This document shows, piece by piece, positions 7,322-16,384 of a stretch of 16,384 nucleotides of DNA. Numbering within the stretch: position 1 is the stretch's first letter; each line of letters starts with the position of its first letter. Source of the stretch: an uncultured Oscillospiraceae bacterium (GTDB taxonomy: Bacteria > Bacillota_A > Clostridia > Oscillospirales > Oscillospiraceae); the NCBI GenBank assembly GCA_944385265.1, contig CALWWO010000050.1, forward strand, positions 1-16,384. Direction: 5' to 3'. The position numbers were made by a program, and so were the translations under genes. The notes beneath the pieces were generated by a model. That model was not told where the DNA came from. It saw nothing but the letters and a program-made list of their open reading frames with translations, and made no database searches.

Positions 7322-7350
7322 TATCATAGATATCTATATGGTCATGGGGG
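7304..7350. repeat. Long inverted repeat over promoter and ribosome site
   Basis: Arms 7304-7319 and 7335-7350 pair along 16 positions with one A/A mismatch and two G-U pairs; the 15-nt centre overlaps a perfect 12-bp palindrome ATAGATATCTAT (7326-7337). The left arm holds part of the promoter, the right arm the GGGGG that serves as ribosome site. In RNA reading through from sleB the hairpin is followed by UAUUUAUUUU and could act as terminator; in the gene's own transcript the left arm is absent, so the repeat would then act as DNA, for example as an operator. Confidence 0.65.
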
Positions 7351-7360
7351 TATTTATTTT

Positions 7361-8347
7361 ATGCTGACTAAACGCCAGAACTTTCTTGAAACAATACACG
7401 GAGGCAATCCCGATCGTTTTGTAAATCGATTTGAAGCCTTTGGCATATTGCGCGGCGATCCCGTATCTGCCGCCTCTCCGCGTGGCAAGATGGGAGAGGA
7501 GTGGAAAACAAACTGGGGCGTCACCATACGCTACGCCGTCGGCACGCCGGGTCCGTTCCCCGTACATGACGACGAGCACAAGGTCATAAAGGATATCACA
7601 AAATGGCGCGACGTCGTAAAAGCCCCATCGCTCGATTACCCTGAAGAGGAGTGGCTCAAATTTGCTGCCGCACGCGACGGTATCGACACGAACGAGCAAT
7701 TTGTCACTCTCATGTGCGCTCCCGGCATATTTGAACAGGCTCATTACCTTATGGGGATCGACGACTGTCTGATAAATTTCTATGAGGAGCCGGAGGAGAT
7801 GCATGCTCTTATAGATTATATTACCGACTGGAAGGTCGAGTATGCAAAGCTCCAATGCAAATATTTTAGACCCGAGCTTATCTTCCACCACGACGACTGG
7901 GGCACGCAGACGTCTTCCTTCATGTCGCCGGATATGTTCAATGAGTTTATCGCGCCGGCTTTTAAACGGCTGTACAGTACATACAAGGAAAACGGCGTCC
8001 AGATAATCGTTCACCACAGCGACTCGTATGCGGCTAACCTAGTCCCGTCGATGATAGATATGGGTATCGACGTCTTCCAGGGCTGTCTTACGGAAAACAA
8101 CGTACCTGAGCTTATAGAAAAATACGGCGGCAAAATATCGTTTATGGGCGATATCAACAACGGCGTCGTAGATGTCGAAGACTGGACTGAGGAGCTTATT
8201 GCCCGCGAGGTCGAACGCGCGTGCAGAGAGTGCGGAAAGCTCTATTTCATTCCGTGCACCACAATGGGCGGTCCCATGAGCATATACCCCGGCGTATATG
8301 ACGAAGACGGTCGGCAGATAGACCGCATGAACAAGATCATGTTCTGA
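7361..8347 (+). CDS. Uroporphyrinogen decarboxylase superfamily protein, methyltransferase-like
   Basis: A 328-residue cytoplasmic protein of the URO-D/MtaA/CmuA superfamily. The fold is seen in MGIDDCLINFYEEPEEMHALIDYIT (split as two adjacent motifs, about 131-155), HHDDWGTQ (176-183), VHHSDSYAANLVP (217-229), DMGIDVFQG (233-241), ISFMGDINNG (259-268) and FIPCTTMGGP (296-305). True heme-pathway URO-D enzymes begin with an RQAGR motif, which is absent, so a role in heme synthesis is unlikely. Relatives in anaerobes move methyl groups to or from corrinoid proteins, often in demethylation of methoxylated or methylamine compounds. The usual zinc HxC pair appears as HHS (218-220). No corrinoid protein or partner methyltransferase gene is adjacent. 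The start ATG follows GGGGG (7346-7350) by 10 nt. Confidence 0.8.
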   Translation: MLTKRQNFLETIHGGNPDRFVNRFEAFGILRGDPVSAASPRGKMGEEWKTNWGVTIRYAVGTPGPFPVHDDEHKVIKDITKWRDVVKAPSLDYPEEEWLKFAAARDGIDTNEQFVTLMCAPGIFEQAHYLMGIDDCLINFYEEPEEMHALIDYITDWKVEYAKLQCKYFRPELIFHHDDWGTQTSSFMSPDMFNEFIAPAFKRLYSTYKENGVQIIVHHSDSYAANLVPSMIDMGIDVFQGCLTENNVPELIEKYGGKISFMGDINNGVVDVEDWTEELIAREVERACRECGKLYFIPCTTMGGPMSIYPGVYDEDGRQIDRMNKIMF

Positions 8348-8359
8348 TATTCTGACATA

Positions 8360-8391
8360 AAGCTCCGAAGCGCTTTTGCTTCGGAGCTTAT
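8360..8391 (+). terminator. Hairpin after the URO-D family gene
   Basis: A perfect 12-bp stem, AAGCTCCGAAGC (8360-8371) with GCTTCGGAGCTT (8378-8389), has a 6-nt loop and only a short U stretch (ATTT) after it. It begins 12 bp past the stop codon. Confidence 0.65.
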
Positions 8392-8395
8392 TTAC

Positions 8396-8435
8396 AATGC
8401 AAAAGCAGGTAGATAACTCTACCTGCTTTTGTATT
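8396..8435. terminator. Bidirectional terminator between the URO-D gene and rpsR
   Basis: A 17-bp stem (8396-8412 with 8419-8435, one G-U pair) has a 6-nt loop and A4/T4 at the symmetric ends (8401-8404, 8427-8430), so either strand gives a hairpin whose 3' side is U-rich. It lies between two convergent genes and can serve both. Confidence 0.8.
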
Positions 8436-8461
8436 CAAGCTATATTTAATCCGCCGTTTTA

Positions 8462-8704
8462 TCAGTCGGTAACATACGGCAGAAGCGCGATCTGACGTGC
8501 TCTCTTTATAGCCTCCGTAAGCTGGCGCTGATGCATAGCGCATGTGCCTGTCGTCCTGCGGGGCAGGATCTTGCTGCGCTCTGACAGATAGCGGCGAAGC
8601 CTTGCCGTATCTTTATAATCGATGTGCTGGCACTTGTCAACACAGAACTGGCAAACTTTTTTTCTTTTACGTATACGGACTTTGTTGTCTCTTTCTGCTG
8701 CCAT
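8462..8704 (-). CDS. rpsR: 30S ribosomal protein S18
   Basis: An 80-residue small-subunit protein that binds 16S rRNA as a pair with S6. It shows the S18 core [28 protein letters not shown] and [20 protein letters not shown]. Cys18, Cys21, Cys55 and His58 (CQFC ... CAMH) mark the zinc-containing C+ form; E. coli S18 lacks these cysteines. The AGGAGG ribosome site (minus strand, forward 8713-8718) is 8 nt from the ATG. It is the last gene of rpsF-ssb-rpsR, 48 bp after ssb. Confidence 0.97.
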   Translation of the reverse strand: MAAERDNKVRIRKRKKVCQFCVDKCQHIDYKDTARLRRYLSERSKILPRRTTGTCAMHQRQLTEAIKRARQIALLPYVTD

Positions 8705-8752
8705 TCGGCAATCCTCCTATTCTCAAAAATCTTATTAAAGTAACTCGGCTGC

Positions 8753-9214
8753 TTAAAACGGCAAATCACCGTCATCGTCATCCATTTCCGCAAAATCGGA
8801 CGCGGTGACAGGCGAGGTATACCCGCCGTATGACTGCCCTCCGTACGACTGCCCGCCTGACTGCGGCGCAAAATCACCGGAGCCTGACTGCTCTCTCTTA
8901 CTGTCGCCGAAATAGACGTTGTCGGCGACGACTTCCGCGCTTCTGCGCTTGCCGCCGTCCCTATCCGTCCAATCGCGGATCTGAAGCCTGCCGCTGACGA
9001 CAGCCATTCTTCCCTTAGTGAAATACCTGGAAACAAATTCCGCCGTATTCCTCCATGCGACAATGTCGATAAAATCAGTCTGTTTATCGCCGTCTTTTGA
9101 ACCAAAATCGCGGTCTACCGCGATGGTGAACGAAGCGACCGGCGTTCCGTTCTGAGTGCGGCGAAGCTCAGGATCTCTAACGAGTCTTCCCATAAGGGTG
9201 ATATGGTTTAGCAT
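8753..9214 (-). CDS. ssb: Single-stranded DNA-binding protein
   Basis: A 153-residue SSB. The OB fold covers about residues 1-105 (MLNHITLMGRLVRDPELR, FTIAVDR, FIDIVAWRNTAEFVSRYFTKG, VVSGRLQIRDWTD). The flexible linker is Gly/Ser/Gln-rich with the repeat SYGGQSYGG, and the acidic tip ends DDDDGDLPF, the peptide through which SSB recruits replication and repair proteins. It binds ssDNA as a tetramer. The rpsF stop codon is 12 bp upstream and merges with the ribosome site (TAAGGGGG), so translation is probably coupled. The place between rpsF and rpsR indicates the main replicative SSB. Confidence 0.96.
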   Translation of the reverse strand: MLNHITLMGRLVRDPELRRTQNGTPVASFTIAVDRDFGSKDGDKQTDFIDIVAWRNTAEFVSRYFTKGRMAVVSGRLQIRDWTDRDGGKRRSAEVVADNVYFGDSKREQSGSGDFAPQSGGQSYGGQSYGGYTSPVTASDFAEMDDDDGDLPF

Positions 9215-9226
9215 GATATTTCCCCC

Positions 9227-9520
9227 TTACTCCGCCACAGTGATCAGGGAGCGCATAACTCCGTCCGTGATCCTCATGATACGATCAAGCTCCGCCGGGA
9301 AATCAGGCGCGGACGTGAATTTAACAAGGACATAATATCCCTCCGGCTTATCGTTTATCATATAAGCCATTCTGCGCTTTCCCCACTCGTCAAGCTCGCT
9401 TATCGTACCGTTTGCTTCAATAAGCTCTTTGAATCTTGCCACGATAGCCGCGATACCCTCTTCGCCCTTATCCAGGTCGATGATATACAAGACTTCGTAG
9501 TTTTCGGATGTTTTTGCCAT
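9227..9520 (-). CDS. rpsF: 30S ribosomal protein S6
   Basis: A 97-residue ribosomal protein that pairs with S18 on the 16S rRNA platform. Typical segments are YEVLYIIDLDK at the start, ELDEWGKRRMAYMINDKPEGYYVLVKF in the middle of the ferredoxin-like fold (given here as one continuous run of conserved blocks around residues 42-68), and RIMRITDGVMRSLI near the end. The ATG at 9518-9520 is chosen since homologues begin at this point and GGAGG (forward 9530-9535) lies 9 nt upstream; an in-frame ATG at 9571 would add 17 residues read from the structured leader. First gene of the rpsF-ssb-rpsR operon. Confidence 0.96.
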   Translation of the reverse strand: MAKTSENYEVLYIIDLDKGEEGIAAIVARFKELIEANGTISELDEWGKRRMAYMINDKPEGYYVLVKFTSAPDFPAELDRIMRITDGVMRSLITVAE

Positions 9521-9538
9521 TTCTTTGCACCTCCTTCT

Positions 9539-9569
9539 GGACTTATGGTCCCCGTCGACACACAGGGAC
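9539..9569 (-). promoter_or_regulatory. Structured leader of rpsF with two exclusive hairpins
   Basis: In the minus-strand mRNA an 8-bp hairpin forms between forward 9562-9569 and 9548-9555 (loop 9556-9561). A 4-bp hairpin nearer the ribosome site (9548-9551 with 9539-9542) shares the same bases, so only one can form. The leader of about 79 nt fits S6:S18 autoregulation known from other bacteria, but I could not match the published consensus, including its CCG bulge. Confidence 0.4.
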
Positions 9570-9605
9570 AAGGAATGCCTGTAATTTTTTTACACAAGCT
9601 ATATT

Positions 9606-9633
9606 ATTATATATTATTCCGGATAATTGTCAA
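9606..9633 (-). promoter_or_regulatory. Promoter of rpsF-ssb-rpsR
   Basis: On the minus strand TTGACA (forward 9628-9633) and TATAAT (forward 9606-9611) are both perfect, with 16-bp spacing; predicted start near 9599. Confidence 0.8.
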
Positions 9634-9783
9634 TACTTTTCACAAACCGTTTTTCATTTTTTGCTATAGGCAAACGTATACCATGCTTTTTGTTTTTGAA
9701 ACTCATTAGCTGCCTCTATTTTAAATTCCGCTCAGCAAATGCGATCAAGCCTTAACATATTATTAACTCTTTCGTATTTAAGC
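9634..9783. other. AT-rich gap between divergent promoters, nothing recognised
   Basis: About 150 bp between the rpsF and V-ATPase promoters. I see no gene, no long hairpin and no repeat that I can assign. Confidence 0.5.
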
Positions 9784-9812
9784 TTGTCAGTATATGAATT
9801 TTATGCTATATT
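9784..9812 (+). promoter_or_regulatory. Promoter of the V-type ATPase operon
   Basis: TTGTCA (9784-9789) and TATATT (9807-9812) are spaced by 17 bp, with TGC directly before the -10 (extended -10). The predicted start is near 9819, leaving a leader of about 39 nt that ends in a strong GGGGAGGTG ribosome site. Confidence 0.75.
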
Positions 9813-9857
9813 TTATTTGTTAAAAAACGCAATATTTTCCGGGGAGGTGCTACTCAT

Positions 9858-10171
9858 ATGTCCCTTGACGCCATAAAAGCGGTCACCGCCGCAGAGGAAA
9901 AGGCGCGCCGCGATAAAGCGGACGCTCAGCAAAAATCAAAGGCGCTGATTGCAGCGGCAAAAGCCGATGGCAAAGTCATGACCGACAATTCACGCGCAAA
10001 AGCCGAGGCAGAAGTCGAAGCTCTTATGAAGAGTGCGGAGAGCAGAGCGCTTACGTATGCCGAGGAGCTGCGCGACAATACATTGAATAAGTGCGCCGCC
10101 ATGCGTGCGAAAGCCGAGACGCGGCTTGACAGCGCCGCCGCACTCATTGCGAGAAGGGTCGTGGAAGGCTG

Positions 10172-10172
<1 letters not shown>
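9858..10172 (+). CDS. ntpF: V-type ATPase peripheral stalk subunit H (G-type)
   Basis: A 104-residue, almost wholly helical protein rich in Ala, Lys, Glu and Arg with heptad-like spacing (for instance AAEEKARRDKADAQQKSKAL), as expected for the small stalk subunit that forms a coiled coil with subunit E and holds the catalytic head still. Names differ: H or AhaH in archaea, G in eukaryotes, NtpF in E. hirae. The identification leans on place, first in the operon directly before subunit I, as well as on composition. It ends TGATG, the stop overlapping the next start by one base. The C-terminal AALIARRVVEG resembles other bacterial H subunits. Confidence 0.85.
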
Positions 10173-12620
<2,448 letters not shown>

Positions 12621-12649
12621 TTAAACTTGATTAAGGTTGGTTTTCTATT

Positions 12650-13249
12650 ATGAACGGTATCGAAAAAATCACTGATCGCATAGCTTCCGACACACAGCTT
12701 GAGATCGACGCTATAAACAGCGAAGCCGCAGCCGTCTGCGCGGAAATCAGCGAAAGCTATGAAAAAGCTGCCGCTGAAGAGTACAACAAGATCGTTGACG
12801 AAGGAAAAATTGCGGCTGACCGTCATTTTGAGCGGCTGGCAAGCAGCGCAAGGCTTGACGCTGGAAAGCAAATTTTAAAGGAAAAGCAAGAGATCGTCTC
12901 CCTTGCTTTTGAACGCGCGATTTCTATACTGAGAAGCTTGCCGGACGATAAATATACGGCGCTTCTGGCTAAGCTCGCCTATAGCGCTTCGCGCAGCGGT
13001 ACGGAGCAGCTTATCCTCTCCCCTGCCGACCGCGACAAATTCGGCGGCGAGGTTTGCCGTCTTGCAAACGGGCTTTTGTCGTCAAGAGGTAAAACTGGCT
13101 CGCTCTCTCTGTCGGATACGACGCGGGATATTCGCGGCGGTCTTATACTGTCGGACGGAATGGTAGAGACGAACTGCTCCCTTGAAGCTCTTGTAAACGA
13201 ACATAAAAACGAGCTTACCGCCGAGGTAGCTAAAATTTTGTTTGACTGA
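12650..13249 (+). CDS. ntpE: V-type ATPase peripheral stalk subunit E
   Basis: A 199-residue stalk protein. The first 95 residues or so form a long Ala/Glu-rich helix (MNGIEKITDRIASDTQLEI at the start) that pairs with subunit H, and the C-terminal half is the globular head-binding domain, ending with the family signature IRGGLILSDGMVETNCSLEA followed by EHKNELTAEVAKILF. It ties the catalytic AB head to subunit I. The gene lies 29 bp after ntpK with a weak ribosome site (AAGGTTGG), 27 bp before subunit C, in the usual K-E-C order. Length matches bacterial homologues. Confidence 0.92.
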   Translation: MNGIEKITDRIASDTQLEIDAINSEAAAVCAEISESYEKAAAEEYNKIVDEGKIAADRHFERLASSARLDAGKQILKEKQEIVSLAFERAISILRSLPDDKYTALLAKLAYSASRSGTEQLILSPADRDKFGGEVCRLANGLLSSRGKTGSLSLSDTTRDIRGGLILSDGMVETNCSLEALVNEHKNELTAEVAKILFD

Positions 13250-13275
13250 TCCTGTTTTAAAGAGGAGGTCGAATC

Positions 13276-14277
13276 TTGTCGAAAAAAATCAAGGACACTG
13301 ATTATTTGTTTATTACGGCGCTTATCCGCGCACGTGAATCAAAGCTGCTGACTAAAGACAGGGCGGAACGCATGATAGACGCGAAAACCGCCGATGAGGC
13401 GGCGAAAATACTTGAAGAATGCGGCTATGGAAATGTCGCCGGCGCAACTATGAATACGCTGGAGAAAAGCCTTTCCTCCAAACGCGAAAATGTCATGGAA
13501 GAACTCTCTTCTCTTGTCCCGGACAAAGCTCTTATCGACATATTCAAGCTTAAATACGACTATCATAACGCCAAGGTCCTTATAAAAGCCGAAGCCTCCG
13601 GCGCCGACGCCGACGGGCTCATGTCCGGCTCCGGAAGGATATCCGCCAACGCTCTGGCTGACGCTTTTTATAAAAACGAGACGGATACGCTGCCGGAGGT
13701 CTTTGCCGAGGCTATAGCCGACGCGAAGGATACGCTGGCTCGCACCGGCGACCCACAGCTTTCTGATTTTATTCTGGACCGTGCATATTTCAGCGAATTT
13801 TCCGAATTTGCAGAGAACTGGGGCAGCCGCTTTTTCTCCGGATACTGCAGACTTATGATCGACAGCGCGAATCTGCGCGCCGCTGTTCGTTCGCTGAGGA
13901 TGGGGCGCGACGCCGCGTTTTTACGCAAGGCTCTTGTAGACGGCGGCAATTTGAAGCCCGAAAAATTCATACTTGCCTTTGATGAAAAAACGCCGTTTGC
14001 CGAGCTTTTCGTCGATTCACCCCTCGCCGAGGCGGCAAGATACGGCGATAAAGCCGTAAACGACGGAAAGCTGACTGAGTTCGAAAAGCTCTGCGACAAC
14101 GCGCTTATCGCTTATTTGAGGGGCGCCAAATCCGTAAGCTTTGGAGAAGCCGTCCTCATTTCATACGTTTGCTCCGTCGAAAACGAGTGCTCGGCGGCTC
14201 GTATCATCATGACCGGAAAGTTTGCCGGTCTGTCTCCGGAAGCAATTCGAGAAAGGCTGCGTGATTTTTATGTATAA
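13276..14277 (+). CDS. ntpC: V-type ATPase subunit C (d-type rotor adapter)
   Basis: A 333-residue soluble, largely helical protein that sits on the K ring and couples it to the central DF shaft. The start is TTG at 13276 with AGAGGAGG (13261-13268) 7 nt upstream. Family features are an N-terminal DYLFITALIRARESKLLTKD, the central LKYDYHNAKVLIKA and the closing ARIIMTGKFAGLSPEAIRE then LRDFYV, close to the usual end of archaeal and bacterial C subunits. It overlaps the next gene by 8 nt. The overall sequence is diverged, which is usual for this subunit; the place between E and F supports the call. Confidence 0.92.
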   Translation: MSKKIKDTDYLFITALIRARESKLLTKDRAERMIDAKTADEAAKILEECGYGNVAGATMNTLEKSLSSKRENVMEELSSLVPDKALIDIFKLKYDYHNAKVLIKAEASGADADGLMSGSGRISANALADAFYKNETDTLPEVFAEAIADAKDTLARTGDPQLSDFILDRAYFSEFSEFAENWGSRFFSGYCRLMIDSANLRAAVRSLRMGRDAAFLRKALVDGGNLKPEKFILAFDEKTPFAELFVDSPLAEAARYGDKAVNDGKLTEFEKLCDNALIAYLRGAKSVSFGEAVLISYVCSVENECSAARIIMTGKFAGLSPEAIRERLRDFYV

Positions 14278-14581
14278 AATAGCTGTTCTGGGCGAAAAAG
14301 ACAGTATTATCGGCTTTTCCGCTCTTGGGCTTGACGTTTTCCCTGTCGAAGGTCCTGAAGACGCGCAAGCCTCTTTCCGCCGCTTGGCGGCAAGCGGCAG
14401 CTACGCTATCATTTATGTGACCGAAAGCTTTTTTGAGCCGCTTTCTTCCGATATCGAAAAATATAAGGACAGCGTGACGCCTGCCATTATTCTCATTCCA
14501 GGCTCCGGCGGTACGCTTGGTCTCGGACAGAGCGCTCTCAATTTGGCCGTCGAACGAGCCGTCGGCACCAATATTCTCTGA
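14270..14581 (+). CDS. ntpG: V-type ATPase central shaft subunit F
   Basis: A 103-residue protein of the rotor shaft that binds subunit D (called F in archaea, NtpG in E. hirae). The signature GEKDSIIGFSALGLDVFPV (8-26) and the C-terminal AVERAVGTNIL are typical, with a Rossmann-like core between. The ATG at 14270 lies inside the end of the C gene; it was chosen because homologues begin MYKIAV at that place, whereas the upstream in-frame ATG 14222 adds 16 residues from the C gene. There is no strong ribosome site, so expression probably depends on reinitiation after subunit C. Confidence 0.92.
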   Translation: MYKIAVLGEKDSIIGFSALGLDVFPVEGPEDAQASFRRLAASGSYAIIYVTESFFEPLSSDIEKYKDSVTPAIILIPGSGGTLGLGQSALNLAVERAVGTNIL

Positions 14582-14606
14582 TTCCCAATGAAAGAAGGTA
14601 AACAAT

Positions 14607-16376
14607 ATGAGCGGTAAAATCGTCAAAGTTTCCGGTCCTCTCGTCGTAGCTAACGGACTTAGCGACGCTAATATGGCCGACCTTGTCCGTGTCGGTGATC
14701 AGCGGCTTATCGGTGAGATACTTACAATGACCGGTGACAGCGCTTCTATTCAGGTATATGAGGAGACCTCCGGTCTCGGTCCCGGCGCAGAAGTCGTTAC
14801 AACCAATATGCCACTTTCCGTCGAGCTTGGTCCCGGTCTTCTTGAAAATATTTACGACGGTATCCAGCGCCCTCTTGAAGAGATACGGGCTATTTCAGGC
14901 GATACTATAGAGAAAGGCATGGAAGTACCGGCGCTAAACAGAACTAAAAAATGGGAATTTATCCCCGTTGCAAAGGAGGGCGATCATGTCTCCGGCGGCG
15001 ACGTTATCGGCACTGTCGCAGAAACTGCCGCCGTACTCCATAAGATCATGGTCCCGCCAAATATCTCCGGTACGGTCGAGACGATCAAAAGAGGGGAATT
15101 CACCGTAGAGGAAACCGTCTGCGTTTTGGCGCTCGACGGCGAAGGTAAACAGGAGCTCACTCTCATGCAAAAATGGCCCGTCCGCATAGGACGCCCGTAC
15201 GTCCGCAAATTCGTCCCCACTGTCCCACTCTCTTCCGGTCAGCGCGTTATCGACACGATGTTCCCGCTTGCCAAAGGCGGTACTGCCGCTGTTCCCGGTC
15301 CTTTCGGAAGCGGCAAAACCGTCGTCCAGCATCAGCTTGCAAAATGGTCGGACGTCGACGTCGTCGTATACATTGGCTGCGGCGAACGCGGCAATGAGAT
15401 GACGGACGTGCTTAAAGAATTTCCCGAGCTCAATGATCCGCGCACGGGCGAATCTCTTATGAAGCGCACCGTACTTATCGCAAACACCTCTAACATGCCG
15501 GTGGCGGCGCGCGAAGCCTCTATTTACACCGGCATCACCATCGCGGAATATTTCCGCGACATGGGCTATGACGTAGCCGTTATAGCCGACTCCACTTCCC
15601 GCTGGGCTGAAGCTCTGCGCGAGATGTCAGGCAGACTTGAAGAAATGCCGGGTGAAGAGGGATATCCCGCTTACCTTGCGTCGAGACTTGCTCAGTTTTA
15701 TGAGCGCGCCGGATGTGTGGAATGTCTCGGCAGCGACGGAAGGCGCGGCTCTCTAACCGCTATCGGCGCCGTGTCCCCTCCGGGCGGTGATATTTCAGAG
15801 CCTGTATCTCAGGCGACTATGCGTATAGTGAAGGTCTTTTGGGGACTTGACTCCTCTCTCGCCTATGCGCGTCATTTCCCAGCCATAAACTGGCTGAACA
15901 GCTACTCGCTGTATCTCAATAACCTCCGCAAGTGGTTCAACGACAACATCGGGACCGATTTCCTGCAAAACCGTGAAAAAGCCATGGCTATACTGCAATC
16001 AGAGGCAGAACTGCAGGAGATCGTAAAGCTTGTGGGGCAGGACTCGTTGTCCCCATCCGACAGGCTAACTCTTGAGACGGCAAAAATGATAAGGGAAGAT
16101 TTCCTTCAGCAAAACGCCTTCATGGACACGGACCAGTATTCGTCATATGACAGGCAGGCAAAGCTGATGGGGCTTATCCTTGAGTATGACGATCTCTGCC
16201 GCGAAGCACTCGGAAAGGGCGCCGATATAGATCGCTTGTTCTCAATCAGTGCTAGGGAGCGTATCGGACGCGCAAAATCTATTGAAGAGAGCGAATATGC
16301 TGAAGCGTACAGATCTATTGCCGCCGATATGGAAGCTCAAATTGAGGATATCGTCGAAGGAGGTAACGCACTGTGA
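14607..16376 (+). CDS. ntpA: V-type ATPase catalytic subunit A
   Basis: A 589-residue catalytic subunit. Walker A is GPFGSGKT (231-238), followed by [17 protein letters not shown] (258-265) holds the catalytic Glu260 and [19 protein letters not shown] marks Walker B (326-344). The bulge or non-homologous region that separates V-type A subunits from F-type beta is present at about 115-190 ([21 protein letters not shown]). ATP is split or made at three AB interfaces. The ribosome site GAAGG lies about 10 nt before the ATG. The stop overlaps the GTG start of subunit B by four bases (GTGA). Length matches E. hirae NtpA (593). Confidence 0.97.
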   Translation: MSGKIVKVSGPLVVANGLSDANMADLVRVGDQRLIGEILTMTGDSASIQVYEETSGLGPGAEVVTTNMPLSVELGPGLLENIYDGIQRPLEEIRAISGDTIEKGMEVPALNRTKKWEFIPVAKEGDHVSGGDVIGTVAETAAVLHKIMVPPNISGTVETIKRGEFTVEETVCVLALDGEGKQELTLMQKWPVRIGRPYVRKFVPTVPLSSGQRVIDTMFPLAKGGTAAVPGPFGSGKTVVQHQLAKWSDVDVVVYIGCGERGNEMTDVLKEFPELNDPRTGESLMKRTVLIANTSNMPVAAREASIYTGITIAEYFRDMGYDVAVIADSTSRWAEALREMSGRLEEMPGEEGYPAYLASRLAQFYERAGCVECLGSDGRRGSLTAIGAVSPPGGDISEPVSQATMRIVKVFWGLDSSLAYARHFPAINWLNSYSLYLNNLRKWFNDNIGTDFLQNREKAMAILQSEAELQEIVKLVGQDSLSPSDRLTLETAKMIREDFLQQNAFMDTDQYSSYDRQAKLMGLILEYDDLCREALGKGADIDRLFSISARERIGRAKSIEESEYAEAYRSIAADMEAQIEDIVEGGNAL

Positions 16377-16384
16377 TCAAGGAA
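16373..16384 (+). CDS. ntpB: V-type ATPase subunit B, first four codons only
   Basis: GTG ATC AAG GAA encodes MIKE, identical to the start of E. hirae NtpB, which continues YRTI. AAGGAGGT (16357-16364) sits 8 nt upstream, inside the end of ntpA. Subunit B, the non-catalytic partner of A, is the expected next gene in the order E-C-F-A-B-D. The window ends here, so only context and four codons support the call. Confidence 0.8.

Noticed and set aside
7338..7367. Short upstream frame ATG GTC ATG ... TGA overlapping the start of the URO-D family gene
   Set aside because: Nine codons without a ribosome site, starting within a few bases of the predicted transcript start; probably chance.
7334..8017. 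227-codon minus-strand frame opposite the URO-D family gene
   Set aside because: Antisense to a gene with recognisable motifs and its own promoter; the translation resembles no protein family.
8506..9105. 199-codon minus-strand frame overlapping ssb and rpsR
   Set aside because: Different frame of the same strand over two certain genes; Ser/Arg-rich translation typical of an out-of-frame read.

Overview
The window reads as chromosome of an anaerobic, fermentative, probably spore-forming Firmicute of the class Clostridia, with moderate GC. The pointers are a SleB-type spore cortex hydrolase with signal peptide, a D-lactate dehydrogenase, a ferredoxin-like aldo/keto reductase, a zinc-type ribosomal protein S18, strong AGGAGG ribosome sites with occasional TTG or GTG starts, and a bacterial V-type ATPase operon in the gene order of the Enterococcus hirae ntp operon. 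The lineage is an inference; no rRNA or tRNA gene is present to fix it.

Layout. 1-669: 3' part of a membrane protein that looks like a zinc-finger anti-sigma factor, then a terminator. 968-3022: a self-contained transport unit with a consensus promoter, an 18-bp palindromic operator, a YtrA-type GntR repressor (TTG start), an ABC ATPase and its permease, closed by a 16-bp terminator hairpin. 3115-4113 (-): D-lactate dehydrogenase. Divergent from it, 4273-5367 (+): the universal P-loop ATPase YchF, followed by an aldo/keto reductase with two 4Fe-4S motifs (5428-6471). 6582-7244: SleB-like cortex hydrolase. 7361-8347: a methyltransferase-like member of the uroporphyrinogen decarboxylase superfamily, whose promoter lies inside a long inverted repeat. 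8462-9520 (-): the canonical rpsF-ssb-rpsR operon. 9858 to the right edge (+): V-type ATPase subunits H(G)-I-K-E-C-F-A and the first four codons of B.

How it fits together. The V-ATPase genes are tightly packed, several with overlapping stop and start codons, under one strong promoter that diverges from the rpsF promoter. The proteolipid K carries the side chains that bind Na+ in the E. hirae ring, so the enzyme is more likely a sodium pump or Na+-driven ATP synthase than a proton pump (inference). Lactate dehydrogenase and the reductase fit redox balancing in fermentation.

Most of the window is ordinary core chromosome. I see no phage, insertion sequence, CRISPR array, RNA gene or defence system, and no convincing new multi-gene system. 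The most unusual points are regulatory (the promoter-in-palindrome at 7293-7350, the GntR operator, the rpsF leader) and family-level (sodium ligands in K; a URO-D family protein without the usual zinc Cys).
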